Below are positions 9,486-18,890 of a stretch of 64,000 bases of DNA, one piece after another. The notes beneath the pieces are model-generated. The model was not told the DNA's origin. It did no database searches and saw only the letters and a program-made list of their open reading frames with translations. This DNA comes from Kineothrix sp. IPX-CK (GTDB lineage Bacteria > Bacillota > Clostridia > Lachnospirales > Lachnospiraceae). The position numbers and the translations under genes were made by a program. Position 1 is the stretch's first letter; each line of letters begins with the position of its first letter. Location of the stretch: contig NZ_CP146256.1 of the NCBI RefSeq assembly GCF_039134705.1, positions 1,860,001 to 1,924,000 on the forward strand, given 5' to 3'.

Positions 9486-10439
9486 TTAAATTACAACATT
9501 ATCCTTAAGTTCTCTTACTTTAGAAGTGTCATTTTTAATATAAAATTTCCTTGTGACATCTACCCCAGAATGATTCAACATAGTAGATACATCTTCAAGG
9601 CTAACGCCAGCGTTTTTAAGCAATGTAGCATATGAGTGACGATAGTCATGAGGGTGTAGGGTTGGTACTCCAATCATGTTTCCGATTTTTTTACACCATT
9701 CATTAAGTGTGCCATCTTGGATAGGCTTATCTTCTCGTACATAAGGGGTAATAAATAACCATCCATAGTCATTAATGCCATTTTCATTACGATACGCTAT
9801 AAGTTTTTCAAGATATTCTTTTGTTTCTACACTAAAGCTTAATTCTACAAGCTTTCCCTCTTTTTCAAGTACATTAGAGCAAATACGTTCTTCCAAATCT
9901 ACCTGACCCCATTTCAAATTTGCAATAGCATGAACTCTTGCCATAGTAGTAAGAGATAAGAATGCATATGCTTGTAACTGAATGTCTTTAAATTCATCAA
10001 GCTTTTCACGCATCAATTGCACTTGTTCTTTAGTTAAATATGTTTGAACCGCTATAGGTTGCCCCGATTTAGGCCTATCTATAAATTCAACGGGAGATTC
10101 CTTGATGATTTTCTTTTTGCGAAGGAATTTGTAAAATGCCGATATAGAAGACATAACACGTTTTTGTCTGTTAACATTATTTCCTTGTTGTTTTCTCCAA
10201 TAGTAATATTCTGTAATATCGTCTTCAGTTGCATCTAAAACAGAAAGATTAAACTGATTATCATGCATAAAGATAAACCACTGTTTCAGATCAGAATTGT
10301 ACGCGTCAATTGAATTTTGTGATAAATCACGAATAGACATATCTACTTGATATTTCTGAAATAATTTAAGAGTTTCCGGATTAATGTTTTTTAACTTTTC
10401 TTCATCATGCATTTTAATTCGCTTACTGCGTTCTGCCAT
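9486..10439 (-). CDS. Tyrosine recombinase (XerC/D-like integrase)
   Basis: 317 residues with the standard two parts: an N-terminal SAM-like core-binding domain (about 25-115) and a C-terminal catalytic domain. Catalytic residues are visible in order: Arg168 (ARVHAI), His264 and Arg267 (HPHDYRHS), His290 (LNHSG) and Tyr300 (KFYIKND). The start ATG follows GGAAG. It probably carries out site-specific recombination of the phage genome (integration, excision or dimer resolution). A second tyrosine recombinase lies at 44366, so the division of labour is open; SPbeta also carries tyrosine recombinases besides its serine integrase. Confidence 0.88.
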   Translation of the reverse strand: MAERSKRIKMHDEEKLKNINPETLKLFQKYQVDMSIRDLSQNSIDAYNSDLKQWFIFMHDNQFNLSVLDATEDDITEYYYWRKQQGNNVNRQKRVMSSISAFYKFLRKKKIIKESPVEFIDRPKSGQPIAVQTYLTKEQVQLMREKLDEFKDIQLQAYAFLSLTTMARVHAIANLKWGQVDLEERICSNVLEKEGKLVELSFSVETKEYLEKLIAYRNENGINDYGWLFITPYVREDKPIQDGTLNEWCKKIGNMIGVPTLHPHDYRHSYATLLKNAGVSLEDVSTMLNHSGVDVTRKFYIKNDTSKVRELKDNVVI

Positions 10440-10527
10440 ATTATTATCACTTCCTTCCGTTCATTTATTAATCAGCCTCAACACTGATAGGTAGCCACTT
10501 TCACCGCACACATAATCTCTAAGCCTA

Positions 10528-11160
10528 TTAGCTCCAAAATTCTCCTAATAAGTCCTTAATTATATCTTTATCCAGAATATTATCCGTGTAAAAAGAGTAA
10601 CTACAATAACTATTGCCGTCAGACTTACTTGCCGTAAAACCATGCATTTCTCCATCTTTGCCAGTGCTATAATTTATTGTGGTGTCTTGATTACAACCGC
10701 ACTTACACTGATATTCACATTCATTGTCTTCCTCATCTTCACCAATTCCAAATAAAATAGTTATATTACTATTATCTTCAACAGATATAACAATTAAATC
10801 CTGTTCACATTCTTCTTGATAAAACATAGATACTTCATTGTAAAGTTTATAAGGTGCAAACTCATCGTTTCTTGCCTTTTCAATCGTTATGTGACCCTCG
10901 TCGGTAATTCTGATACAATATTCACTGTCGTATTCGTTATTATAATAAAATCTCGCAAGATCAATAAAACCAACCTCAAAATCATGTTCCTCTATAAGTA
11001 TTTTAAAAATAGAGTATATAAAATCTGCCTTTGCATAAATTGCAATAGAGTCCTTTTCTTGGTCTTTAATTATTGAATGTGCTCCACGGACAAAGCCCTC
11101 GACTAGACTATAAACATCCTCGTAGTCTTTAATCTTCAAATTCGCATATTTATTAATCAA
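10528..11160 (-). CDS. Acidic protein of unknown function with a Cys cluster
   Basis: 210 residues from a TTG at 11160 preceded by AAGAAGGG; a longer frame to 11235 would run through a terminator hairpin, so I reject it. The protein is acidic (EDEEDNE) and followed by closely spaced cysteines (CQCKCGCNQ) that could bind a metal. No family is recognised. It lies between the metallophosphoesterase and the recombinase, each side set off by hairpins. Confidence 0.5.
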   Translation of the reverse strand: MINKYANLKIKDYEDVYSLVEGFVRGAHSIIKDQEKDSIAIYAKADFIYSIFKILIEEHDFEVGFIDLARFYYNNEYDSEYCIRITDEGHITIEKARNDEFAPYKLYNEVSMFYQEECEQDLIVISVEDNSNITILFGIGEDEEDNECEYQCKCGCNQDTTINYSTGKDGEMHGFTASKSDGNSYCSYSFYTDNILDKDIIKDLLGEFWS

Positions 11161-11182
11161 AATTTCCCTTCTTTCTTTATAC

Positions 11183-11208
11183 AAAAATAGGAGAGTGTAA
11201 CACTCTCC
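11183..11208 (-). terminator. Intrinsic terminator after the metallophosphoesterase
   Basis: Perfect 8-bp stem GGAGAGTG/CACTCTCC with a 3-nt loop, followed on the minus strand by TATTTTTG. It separates the phosphoesterase operon from the 10528 gene. Confidence 0.8.
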
Positions 11209-11253
11209 GAAAATGGTTGCAAAATATAAATGCAACTTGTTATGTTTGCTTAA

Positions 11254-12462
11254 TTAGTTTAGCTTAATAGAATATTCTATGGTCTTACCCCTGTCTTCTT
11301 CAATAATAAGCATTGTAGCACCCGCGTTAGAGGTTTTATTTAAAGATAGTGAGTAGTCGTCAACACCTATAACGCTAGGGACATTAATAACTTCACAATT
11401 TACACCTATCGTTTCAGATTTTGAATGATGCAGATGACCGGCAATCAAATAGCTGATTTTGGTGTTATATGTATGGGAGAAATCTTTTATAGCCCTCTCC
11501 ATAGATTTTACTTCTCCATGAATACCTAAAAAGTTAAATCCAAATATTTCATCATATATCATACCCGTAGGATTCTCTATCAGTTCAAAATTCGGATTAT
11601 CTACTAATCTAGCCTTAATCATGGCCCTGACTACTAAGTCCATATTCTCATTTGTAAATGTACCTTTTGGCTGCCCAATAAGTCGAAGTTCAGTATGATT
11701 ACCCTTAACCATTTGGAATTTAATATTTACATATTTTGATAATTCATTTAACCAATTACATATAAACTCAGCGTATAATACTGTGCCCTCCACAATACCA
11801 TATCTAAGCTTTAATAATTGAGAAACTCGCAAGATTCCGTCACTAAAATCTCCCATAGAAAATATTCTAATTTCATCTAGGTTTTCTTTATTTATTATGT
11901 TAATAACCTGATGTTGTAAATCCCACATTCTACGGATAAAAATTTCTGGATTATAAGAATTAATAACTTCCCCATGTAATCCATATAATTCGAATTCTGC
12001 GCCAAAATGCTCATCACCAAAACACAGGACACCCACACGATTTGAAATTTGCATCCCGTTAAATTCAGGTATTTCTAATGGTGTTATGTTATTAATTGCC
12101 TCAACGATATGCTGTGTAACTAACTCGTCCCTAGACAGCTCTCGTATCCATTTGTTAGTCTCTAAGCGCTCAGTTTGGGCTTTTATTCTCTCTTTTTGAA
12201 TTGAAATCTTATCTGAAGGACTACCAAAATCAATAGTAGAAGATGAGTTGTCTTTAATTGGCTCATTAATCCAGCCAGCATCTAAATATTCATAAAGTAA
12301 CTTACTTCCTTTACGAATGGTATCTCTATGTTCTGAATCGCCAAGATTATTGGATCTAAAGTCAGTAATATCTTGCCACTCTACGCCCTCATCAGTTTGT
12401 CTTCTTTTAAGTAAATCTAGTTGTTCTCTGAGAAATTCGTTGTTATGTATTGTGTTCACCAC
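11254..12462 (-). CDS. Calcineurin-like metallophosphoesterase (SPbeta YonJ position)
   Basis: 402 residues. The C-terminal two thirds carry the metallophosphoesterase signature in order: GDEHFG (metal-binding Asp and His), MGDFSDG, KGNHTE, GIHGE and AGHLHH, which together build a two-metal hydrolase site. The first 110 residues are helical and charged and may bind DNA or a partner. It follows the YonK-like gene by 2 nt, so the two are coupled. The start is a GTG inside GGGTGGTG; this is crowded, so the exact start is uncertain. The substrate (nucleic acid or phosphorylated small molecule) is unknown. Confidence 0.78.
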   Translation of the reverse strand: MVNTIHNNEFLREQLDLLKRRQTDEGVEWQDITDFRSNNLGDSEHRDTIRKGSKLLYEYLDAGWINEPIKDNSSSTIDFGSPSDKISIQKERIKAQTERLETNKWIRELSRDELVTQHIVEAINNITPLEIPEFNGMQISNRVGVLCFGDEHFGAEFELYGLHGEVINSYNPEIFIRRMWDLQHQVINIINKENLDEIRIFSMGDFSDGILRVSQLLKLRYGIVEGTVLYAEFICNWLNELSKYVNIKFQMVKGNHTELRLIGQPKGTFTNENMDLVVRAMIKARLVDNPNFELIENPTGMIYDEIFGFNFLGIHGEVKSMERAIKDFSHTYNTKISYLIAGHLHHSKSETIGVNCEVINVPSVIGVDDYSLSLNKTSNAGATMLIIEEDRGKTIEYSIKLN

Positions 12463-12464
12463 CC

Positions 12465-12680
12465 TTACTCGTTATCTTCAGATTCGTCATCAGTAATTTC
12501 TTCTTCTGTCTTTTCCTTCATAGAAACATCTATATGCTTTCCGGCAAACTTTTTATAGAAATCTGCAAGCTGTTTAGTTTCTCCGTCCAAATCCATAGCA
12601 AGCCCATTTTCAGATACAACACCTGACAATTTAATTTCTTCCGTGGTTGTTACCTTATGTACAATTGCACTTTTAGCCAT
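12465..12680 (-). CDS. YonK-like small phage protein
   Basis: 71 residues, start ATG after GGAGG. The C-terminal part (DFYKKFAGKHIDVSMKE then acidic tail) resembles SPbeta YonK, which is also encoded between yonJ and the yonN/yonO genes. The role of YonK is not known to me. The gene is preceded by a terminator hairpin and is the first in a two-gene unit with the phosphoesterase. Confidence 0.55.
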   Translation of the reverse strand: MAKSAIVHKVTTTEEIKLSGVVSENGLAMDLDGETKQLADFYKKFAGKHIDVSMKEKTEEEITDDESEDNE

Positions 12681-12700
12681 TCTTAAAATCCTCCATAATT

Positions 12701-12727
12701 AAAAATTCCTACCGGAAACCGATAGGA
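12701..12727 (-). terminator. Intrinsic terminator between tRNA-Gly and the YonK-like gene
   Basis: A 9-bp stem TCCTATCGG/CCGGTAGGA (one wobble pair) with a TTT loop, followed by ATTTTTAA on the minus strand. It ends the upstream transcript carrying tRNA-Gly. Confidence 0.8.
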
Positions 12728-12771
12728 TAGTAGTAGTTAGTGTATATTTTGTTGGTTCCCGTAATGGGGAA

Positions 12772-12845
12772 GTATCATGCGAGATTTGAACTCGCGTTCA
12801 TTGATTGGAAATCAATTGTCCTTAACCGAACTAGACGAATGATAC
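12772..12845 (-). tRNA. tRNA-Gly (anticodon UCC)
   Basis: On the minus strand: acceptor GTATCAT/ATGATAC (7 perfect pairs), D-arm GTCT/GGAC, anticodon stem ATTGA/TCAAT with loop TTTCCAA (anticodon TCC), short variable loop, T-arm GCGAG/CTCGC with TTCAAAT. No encoded CCA. It would read GGA/GGG glycine codons. Confidence 0.9.
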
Positions 12846-13298
12846 AAATATTGTTTTTGAGACACCAATGACGATACCGCTAAATAGCAGTACCGCCACC
12901 GGATATGAAAAGAAGAGATAAGTGAAAAGCTTATTAATTTTTATGTAGTCATTACAGCCTTGTACAAACCTAATCGTCAATTACACAGCGCGATTGAAAC
13001 TTAACCAAGGGTTTTATCGAATTTTAGTAATTACGTTTTAAACTTTATAAATAAAGAGTTTTAAAATATAATCTTTAAATTCTAAATATTGAATTTTGAG
13101 CTTTTATCATACTTTTATGTATATGTAAATACATTTTCGTCGATAATGTATTTGCTATTCATCAATATTTGATAAATTCAAATTATTCTATTAAGAATTA
13201 TTCTTGATTTTATTTTACCTATGATTATCCGTAGATACCCGCATAGGTGACGGGGTGTAAGTTTTAGGTTTTCGTAATAACTACAATGTATTTATGAC
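12846..13298. other. 450-bp intergenic region, AT-rich, with small inverted repeats
   Basis: No supported gene. Visible structure: TACTGCT/AGCGGTA hairpin near 12880-12900, a CCTATG/CATAGG dyad at about 13218-13247, and a 15-bp word (12959-12973) repeated exactly at 49242-49256. It lies between tRNA-Gly and a late gene and may hold promoters or processing sites. Confidence 0.4.
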
Positions 13299-13931
13299 TT
13301 AAAAATCAATTGCAATTTTTGTAATAGCATTTGAAATGACAAGCTGAGTATCTACCTGGCTTTTGAAATTATCAATCTCTTCTTCAAGCTTGACAATTTT
13401 ATCGTAAATTTCAATTGGGTCAATAAGCTCAAACTCGTTTTTGTCTCGGTATGGTTTCTCAATAGCTTCCTGATCTTCCTTGCTTATTTTCTTATCTGAG
13501 TCCTTGCCGATAAGGGTTGCCAGTAATTCATCAACCTTGTTATCAACCTTCCTATTTTCCTTATTTACCAAGTCGGTGGCATTCACATACTGCCTTTTCA
13601 TTTCAAATAGTAGGGTTTCTTCATATTCGATGGAATTTTTCCGTTCAATAGCCTCTGCAACCGTCATAACCTTGTCAGCAACTTGAACCTCTGTAATTGC
13701 ATTAGATTTTACAATGGCAGATTTCAAAGCATTTCTATTTGCAATTAAATCAATAGAAGACTGATATGTAGACTTCGCTCTATCAATAAAAGCCTCTTTT
13801 GAAACTACACCGATTTTATCAGACGACTTTTTAGCACCTCCTGCAAATGATGCATTAGTAATAGATTTTGTGATTTTCGAATCATACAATTTTAATTCGT
13901 TAAGTGCCTCTGTAATACTAATTTCTCTCAT
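13299..13931 (-). CDS. Coiled-coil late-region protein of unknown function
   Basis: 210 residues, almost wholly helical with heptad-like charge patterns in two long segments (about 85-135 and 170-200). A short Gly/Ala loop (SFAGGAKKSS) lies near residue 30. ATG after AAAAGGAG. No family recognised. It sits between the HU-like gene and tRNA-Gly; proteins of this character in late regions are often virion-internal or assembly factors, but nothing here proves that. Confidence 0.55.
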   Translation of the reverse strand: MREISITEALNELKLYDSKITKSITNASFAGGAKKSSDKIGVVSKEAFIDRAKSTYQSSIDLIANRNALKSAIVKSNAITEVQVADKVMTVAEAIERKNSIEYEETLLFEMKRQYVNATDLVNKENRKVDNKVDELLATLIGKDSDKKISKEDQEAIEKPYRDKNEFELIDPIEIYDKIVKLEEEIDNFKSQVDTQLVISNAITKIAIDF

Positions 13932-13996
13932 ATTAAATTCGCTCCTTTTATTCTCAATTAATTATGTTTTATTTGTCACAATTATGTATTCTCTGT

Positions 13997-14302
13997 TTAT
14001 TCAAATAACTTTTCGTTAACTTTATTATTATAATATTTTGAAACAGATACTTTTAAATTTACATGTTCTGGACAATCTAAATCTTCAAACATTCCCTTTG
14101 TATAAGATTTTTTACCTATATAATTTCTTCCAATGCTCATTCCATTGAAAATTTTAATATCTATTTTTTCAGTAGGAGAGGAAGAAGATAAGTAGTCAAA
14201 TATAATATTCTCTGCCGTCTTAAAAATTTGTCGGACTGTTGCTACATTCATATCTTCTTTATCAGCAATCTTTTTAATAATATTTTCTTGCGTAACCGTC
14301 AA
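13997..14302 (-). CDS. HU/IHF-like DNA-binding protein (SPbeta YonN-like)
   Basis: 101 residues matching the HU layout: N-terminal helical dimerisation part (QENIIKKIADKEDMNVATVRQ), a beta strand pair IDIKIFNGMSIGRN, a basic arm (GKKSYTKG) and a short C-terminal segment. HU-like proteins bend and coat DNA. It lies directly downstream of the RNA polymerase, as yonN does next to yonO in SPbeta. Translation starts at a TTG after AGGAGG with 6-nt spacing. Confidence 0.7.
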   Translation of the reverse strand: MTVTQENIIKKIADKEDMNVATVRQIFKTAENIIFDYLSSSSPTEKIDIKIFNGMSIGRNYIGKKSYTKGMFEDLDCPEHVNLKVSVSKYYNNKVNEKLFE

Positions 14303-14435
14303 ATATTACCTCCTATCTGAACGAATTCGATTTGTTAGAAACATATCTTGATTTGTAATTGATAACATTGTATAATTCTCCTTATAGTAGTTATTTTAGC
14401 GATATGCGTTCTCCATATACACACAAATTTTAATA

Positions 14436-14488
14436 CGTTATTTACGGACTATTTTATTTTGACTGATAATTTTCGTCCGTAAATAACG
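14436..14488. repeat. 14-bp perfect inverted repeat between RNA polymerase and HU-like genes
   Basis: CGTTATTTACGGAC at 14436-14449 and its exact reverse complement at 14475-14488 enclose 25 nt. In RNA this is a strong hairpin right after the RNA polymerase stop; it lacks a classic T-tract, so it may be an attenuator, an RNase site or a dimeric protein-binding site rather than a terminator. Confidence 0.75.
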
Positions 14489-14514
14489 GGTCTTATTTAG
14501 CTGATAAGATAATT

Positions 14515-15171
14515 CTAGTTATGAGTCTTTCTCCAATATTCTCTTTTGACTCTTTTATTTTCTTCCTGTTGACAAGACTCGCATCTTTGAGACTTTGACA
14601 TATTATCCACTTCAACCCATTCTCCACAATTAATACACTGAATAAACTTAGTTTTCTTAATCTGAATATTTTTCTCCAAACTATTTACAACACATTGACC
14701 ATAGCAGAACCAAAGCAATTGCTTGTATCTTTTTTTATGTCCGTATAAATATTCCACCAACATATCGGCAATAATTTCGTCTGAATATCCAGTTGTGCTA
14801 AACAATTTTCTAATCTGACAAGCAACATATCTCAGATTATCAATATACTCGTCCTTCATATTTATCATATAGCGGTATTTTCTATTTAACTCGTTATATA
14901 AATTGACTACCTCTTCGCAGCAAACCATATTCACATTTCCCATTAACAAACGATAATCAATAGAGCCGAGATTTAGGCCACTGGTATTAATCGCTTTATT
15001 GGGGATTCTATCAAAGATTTTATTGACAAAACTCTGATTTCGTTTTTCGACCTGTTCTTTTTCTTTGTCCTTAGCGTATTTGAAAAATGCGGGTAATTTC
15101 TTTTTGGTGAATTCTTGAATCCCGTCATTTATGTGTTTTGGGAATTCAGGCTTGTATAAAGTTTTGGCGTA
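14515..15171 (-). CDS. yonO: Single-chain RNA polymerase, exon 2 (C-terminal part)
   Basis: 218 codons that continue the polymerase after the intron. The first residues read YAKTLYKPEFPKHIND, which joins in frame to the exon 1 end (NNFVID). The end has a four-Cys zinc ribbon (CINCGEW...CESCQQ). Read alone it lacks a ribosome binding site for its first internal start (TTG 14949), which argues it is an exon and not a gene. Exon 1 plus exon 2 give about 904-911 residues, close to the size expected for a YonO-type enzyme. The junction base is predicted from group I rules (T before, G at intron end) and not proven. Confidence 0.75.
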   Translation of the reverse strand, partial: YAKTLYKPEFPKHINDGIQEFTKKKLPAFFKYAKDKEKEQVEKRNQSFVNKIFDRIPNKAINTSGLNLGSIDYRLLMGNVNMVCCEEVVNLYNELNRKYRYMINMKDEYIDNLRYVACQIRKLFSTTGYSDEIIADMLVEYLYGHKKRYKQLLWFCYGQCVVNSLEKNIQIKKTKFIQCINCGEWVEVDNMSKSQRCESCQQEENKRVKREYWRKTHN

Positions 15172-16386
15172 CCGTTAAACCCTTACTTTCGTAATACTTT
15201 AACACCGTTTGTTTCACCGGTGGGGGTAGACTATATCATCACCCTGTGTCTATCCACAGGTTCCTTAGAAGACTTCTCGTGGTATGCACTTCGATTTAAG
15301 GGACTTTCACCCAGTTGGCATTTCATCCAACTCCTACTCCTGTTGCGTATTTCAACGCCGATGGGATAGTCGTTTGACCTTCCTCTGGTCGAGGCTTGGC
15401 ACTGGATTGTCATATAATTTATTAGAGTCATCTTTCAATATAAATTTAATCATATTAACAGTTCTGTTATACATTTCCGCTAAATAAAGTTCGCTATATC
15501 CCTCGTTAAAATGTAATCTGTATATTTCTTTATGGTCTTGCTTAGTCAGTCTTTTATATGGCTTTCTACTTTTTTGATATTCTTCCCATCCATCAACAAC
15601 GACGGTACTCCAAGTATTGTTTGAGATTAAATTATTAATTAGTTTATATTTCACATTTAGTTCTTTCGAAACTTGACTAGCTGTTTTGCCACTAATTAAC
15701 AGTGTTTTAATTTGACTGACAGTATCCGTATCAAGAATATCCGTGCTCCTATTAATGTGCCTACCTTTTCTTATTTCGGACATTTTTTGTTTTGTTTCTT
15801 CTGTGTGTTTGGTTCCTAACATATGTTGGCGATTTTTATCTCCAATTATTCTCTTTGCATGTTCAGACATTGAAAGACCACGTCTACCGCCACCCCCAGA
15901 AAGCATATTGTAATTTTTACCTTTCTGTTTGTATTGGTTTATGTATTTTATTTCCAAATCATCTAATAGATTAATGTCTGTAACTATTTCTAATACAATA
16001 TACTCGAAATTATTTTCGCCATATTTATTAAACGCTCTTTGCAAATGTGAGTTATCGTGACTATTATCTCTAAGTTTCCACCGATGATGCCAATATCTTC
16101 TTTGGAATCTTTCTCCTGTTTGCCCAACATATATTTTCCCATTCACTTTATTCACAATTCCATAAATCCCATAATTATCTTTATATTTCTGTTGATTTAT
16201 AAATTTCATCTAACACCTCCTAATATATATTTCTCTATTAGGAGGTTAAAATTACTTAGATTTTCCCAGTTAGCACATTACCTAATCGTCATTTCCTACG
16301 ATTCCTAATCGTGCAATGTACACCCTAGATTTCTAGGTTCACATACTTATTCAACATACATCGCTGTATGAGGTGACTACTAGTTA
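15172..16386 (-). ncRNA. Group I intron interrupting the RNA polymerase gene
   Basis: Predicted 1,215-nt intron. The 3' part carries the group I P7-type core word GATGATATAGTCT (15228-15240 on the minus strand) and several paired regions near 15190-15420. The 5' exon ends in T and the intron in G, as self-splicing requires, and removing it restores one open frame (GAT|TAC). A GIY-YIG endonuclease gene lies inside. The RNA would splice itself out by two guanosine-initiated transesterifications. Exact ends need RNA evidence. Confidence 0.78.
15352..16209 (-). CDS. GIY-YIG homing endonuclease within the group I intron
   Basis: 285 residues. N-terminal GIY-YIG nuclease: GIY at 14-16, YVG at 27-29, followed by conserved Arg/Tyr and Asn positions (HLQRAFNKYG). 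Next come NUMOD-type DNA-binding modules (SEHAKRIIGDKNRQ, GTKHTEETKQKMSE) and a C-terminal helix-turn-helix repeat region. Such enzymes cut intronless alleles and so spread the intron. ATG after AGGAGG. The 3' end of the frame overlaps the ribozyme core, which is common for intron ORFs. Confidence 0.88.
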   Translation of the reverse strand: MKFINQQKYKDNYGIYGIVNKVNGKIYVGQTGERFQRRYWHHRWKLRDNSHDNSHLQRAFNKYGENNFEYIVLEIVTDINLLDDLEIKYINQYKQKGKNYNMLSGGGGRRGLSMSEHAKRIIGDKNRQHMLGTKHTEETKQKMSEIRKGRHINRSTDILDTDTVSQIKTLLISGKTASQVSKELNVKYKLINNLISNNTWSTVVVDGWEEYQKSRKPYKRLTKQDHKEIYRLHFNEGYSELYLAEMYNRTVNMIKFILKDDSNKLYDNPVPSLDQRKVKRLSHRR

Positions 16387-18465
16387 ATCAATTACAAAAT
16401 TATTTTGGCAACACAATCGTTTTATGCAGTCAATAGCATGTTGTTTATCTTTTTCTGAACCATGAATAAAAACTTCATCATTCCATATTTTAGAAATATT
16501 ATTACTGTATATGCCGATATTCCCCCCGGTAAAAGCAGCATTAAGTCCAGAGTAGATATTTTTGCTGTTTAATTGCATAGGTTCAGCTTTACGCATATTG
16601 TAATAAAGTGGCACAACTCCGTTCATATTTCTTTCCGCAATCGCTATAAAATTTGGATCTGCTATAACTAAGCTCTTATCTCCATCGACATCAAACTGAA
16701 GGATCTTACTTATCAAATCGTTAACACTGGTATAAACAGCGTTAGTAGTAAACCACTCTCTAATTTGCATTACTCTGTCTTCATATCCTTCGCTAGCAAT
16801 ATTGAACCTTATAGCATGTTCTTTATACAAATGTGGACTTCTAAGACAATCCAGTTTGTCGTTCTTTTTAAACAGATTACAAAAAACTTCTTTATCGGAC
16901 AACAGTCCCTTGGGGTTTTTTATACCTCCAAACCAATACTCGCAAGCCGCATAAAAATCTGGAAGTAGGAATGTATATTTACCAACCACTTCAAGTTTCC
17001 CACTACGGTATTTTTTTAAAAGACTATCTTTAACCTCGCGAATTGCATCTTTCGCATATGTATCTGATAAAAGTGGGGGATATATCTTGATGGCTTTTTG
17101 GAAAGGAGTCATTTTAGTGTTATATGGAGTAACTCCCAGAATATTCATCATTGTATCTTTTGACGTACATACATTCTCTATTTTTTCAGCGGATTTTTGT
17201 GTTAAAACATCTATCTCTGTATCAGTAATATTCGTGAGAGTTTGAAGCATCTGATAATTGATTTTTGCATTTTTTATTCTGTCTTCTTCAATATTACAAA
17301 TACCGGCAGTACAATTATACCTTTTGTAAAAGTTTTTATACTCATCCCACGACTCATAATACTTATACATTTTAAACTGACTTTTAGTAAATATTATTTT
17401 GATATCTTCTTTAATAACATCATGTTCTTGTCCATAAATATCTTTAATGATAGGAGAGTGTTGGCTGACTTCAACAAACTTTCTAAAGTCAAATACTCCT
17501 AATAATCCTTTAATCCACGGTGCGCGAAACATAAAGTTTTTTTGGCTTACACTTGGTAGCATCATACCAGCTCCGTCCGTGTGAGTAATTGGAACATAAT
17601 CAGTTTTTCTGGTGATAGAATAATCTAATTCGTCTATGAAATCAAAAGTACCATATACATTCGTTTCAAAATCATCAATTACTATTGATTTTTCAATGTC
17701 AAAATCCCCCCATAAGTCGGTGGCAGAATTGGTAAGTGCCATGTAGGCAAGATGCTTGTTTACATTATTCCCACCCTTCGAATTGATTTTATCAATAGTC
17801 AAGCCACACATTACAGTTTTTTCAATGCGGTTCCAGACAGATAATTTTATAAAAACTGCCTTTTTCTTACGAATCTGCCCGGCAGATGAAGTGAAATACT
17901 TATATTTTTCACCTTTATATGTAAATCCATAAAACGAGATATCTTTAAAAACATCAAAATAATATACTTGTACAACCATCAATGCGTCTGTAAGTTCATC
18001 TTGTTTTATTCCAATCGTCCTGGTGAGGGCAGAATCAAAAACAGATATTACATTATTGTCGGTTAAACTATCCTCATTTATTTCTCGGATATGATCTTTA
18101 CCATCGGTTATTTCATTTTGATTTACCTTATTTTTCAGAAGAACAAGTAATTTGTCTTTGGAATCTTTCGCCTTTTCTCTTTTATGCCTTATAAGATTAT
18201 TCCATTTTATATATTCTTGAATAGTATCTATATGTTCTGATAGTATTTCAGCTTCAACTTCTTCTAATTTATCTGACTTAAATAATGATATATCTTCTTT
18301 AGAATATCCATAATCCTTTAATTTCTTTTCTAAGTTAGGAATCTTATTATTTAAATAATTACGTTCTCTACGATACTTACAATTCATATTATGTAAATAT
18401 TTTTCTCGATTGCTATAAAAATGCCCAGTATCAACAGAGTACATATTACATTGTACGTCTAAAAT
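16387..18465 (-). CDS. yonO: YonO-like single-subunit DNA-dependent RNA polymerase, exon 1
   Basis: A long protein whose residues near 584-589 (counted from the ATG at 18444) read FDVDGD, the metal-binding DxDGD signature of two-barrel RNA polymerases, as in YonO of SPbeta and the QDE-1-like family. These single-chain enzymes transcribe DNA without host beta/beta' subunits; YonO serves SPbeta late genes. The first 200 residues are helical, and the two double-psi barrels occupy the second half. The only strong ribosome site (GGAGGG) is followed 7 nt later by ATT at 18465, so I extend to that codon; the first ATG is at 18444. The frame stops at TAA 16384, inside the intron. Confidence 0.82.
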
Positions 18466-18590
18466 ACCTAAACCCTCCTCTATTCAGTTATTTTTTCGAA
18501 TTTTTGAATTATACTACATGTATTTATTCTCTAAACGACTCGCCAAAATCGCTCAAATCAATATTAATAATTAATCTCCATAACCACTTG

Positions 18591-18890
18591 CTAGTCCTTC
18601 TCGGAAATATAGGTTTCCACAAAATAAACCGGAACTTTTGCGTCTAATCCCTCGGCAGATTTCAGTATCTTATACGAGCTATATCCGTCTAAGAGCACAA
18701 AGTCTTTATCGAGAATTATTTTACTTTCACAATAACCATTTCTACGATAAAACTGCCATTTCCTTTCGTACTTTATTGAACCGATTTTAATGGACTGAAA
18801 TTGTGGAGTGATTTGTATATCACCCAATCTAATCCAATACTCATATCCAACATCATATGAGTGAAATAATGAGCGTATAAATCTAAACAT
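18591..18890 (-). CDS. Small ParB/Srx-like domain protein
   Basis: 99 residues from the ATG at 18890 (site GGAAGG), overlapping the upstream stop by 8 nt; a start at 18917 is possible but less well placed. The C-terminal half reads DFVLLDGYSSYKIL...VPVYFV, resembling the ParB/sulfiredoxin pattern in which a hydrophobic strand is followed by DGY and a helix. The typical catalytic Glu/His are not evident, so it may only bind DNA or nucleotide. It is probably co-transcribed ahead of the RNA polymerase. Confidence 0.5.
   Translation of the reverse strand: MFRFIRSLFHSYDVGYEYWIRLGDIQITPQFQSIKIGSIKYERKWQFYRRNGYCESKIILDKDFVLLDGYSSYKILKSAEGLDAKVPVYFVETYISEKD

Noticed and set aside
10528..11235. Longer start at 11235 for the acidic protein
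   Set aside because: The added region covers a perfect terminator hairpin and A-tract, so TTG 11160 is preferred.
14515..14949. Independent 144-residue zinc-ribbon gene
   Set aside because: The frame continues upstream without a stop to the predicted 3' splice site, and the TTG at 14949 has no ribosome site, so it is better read as exon 2 of the RNA polymerase.
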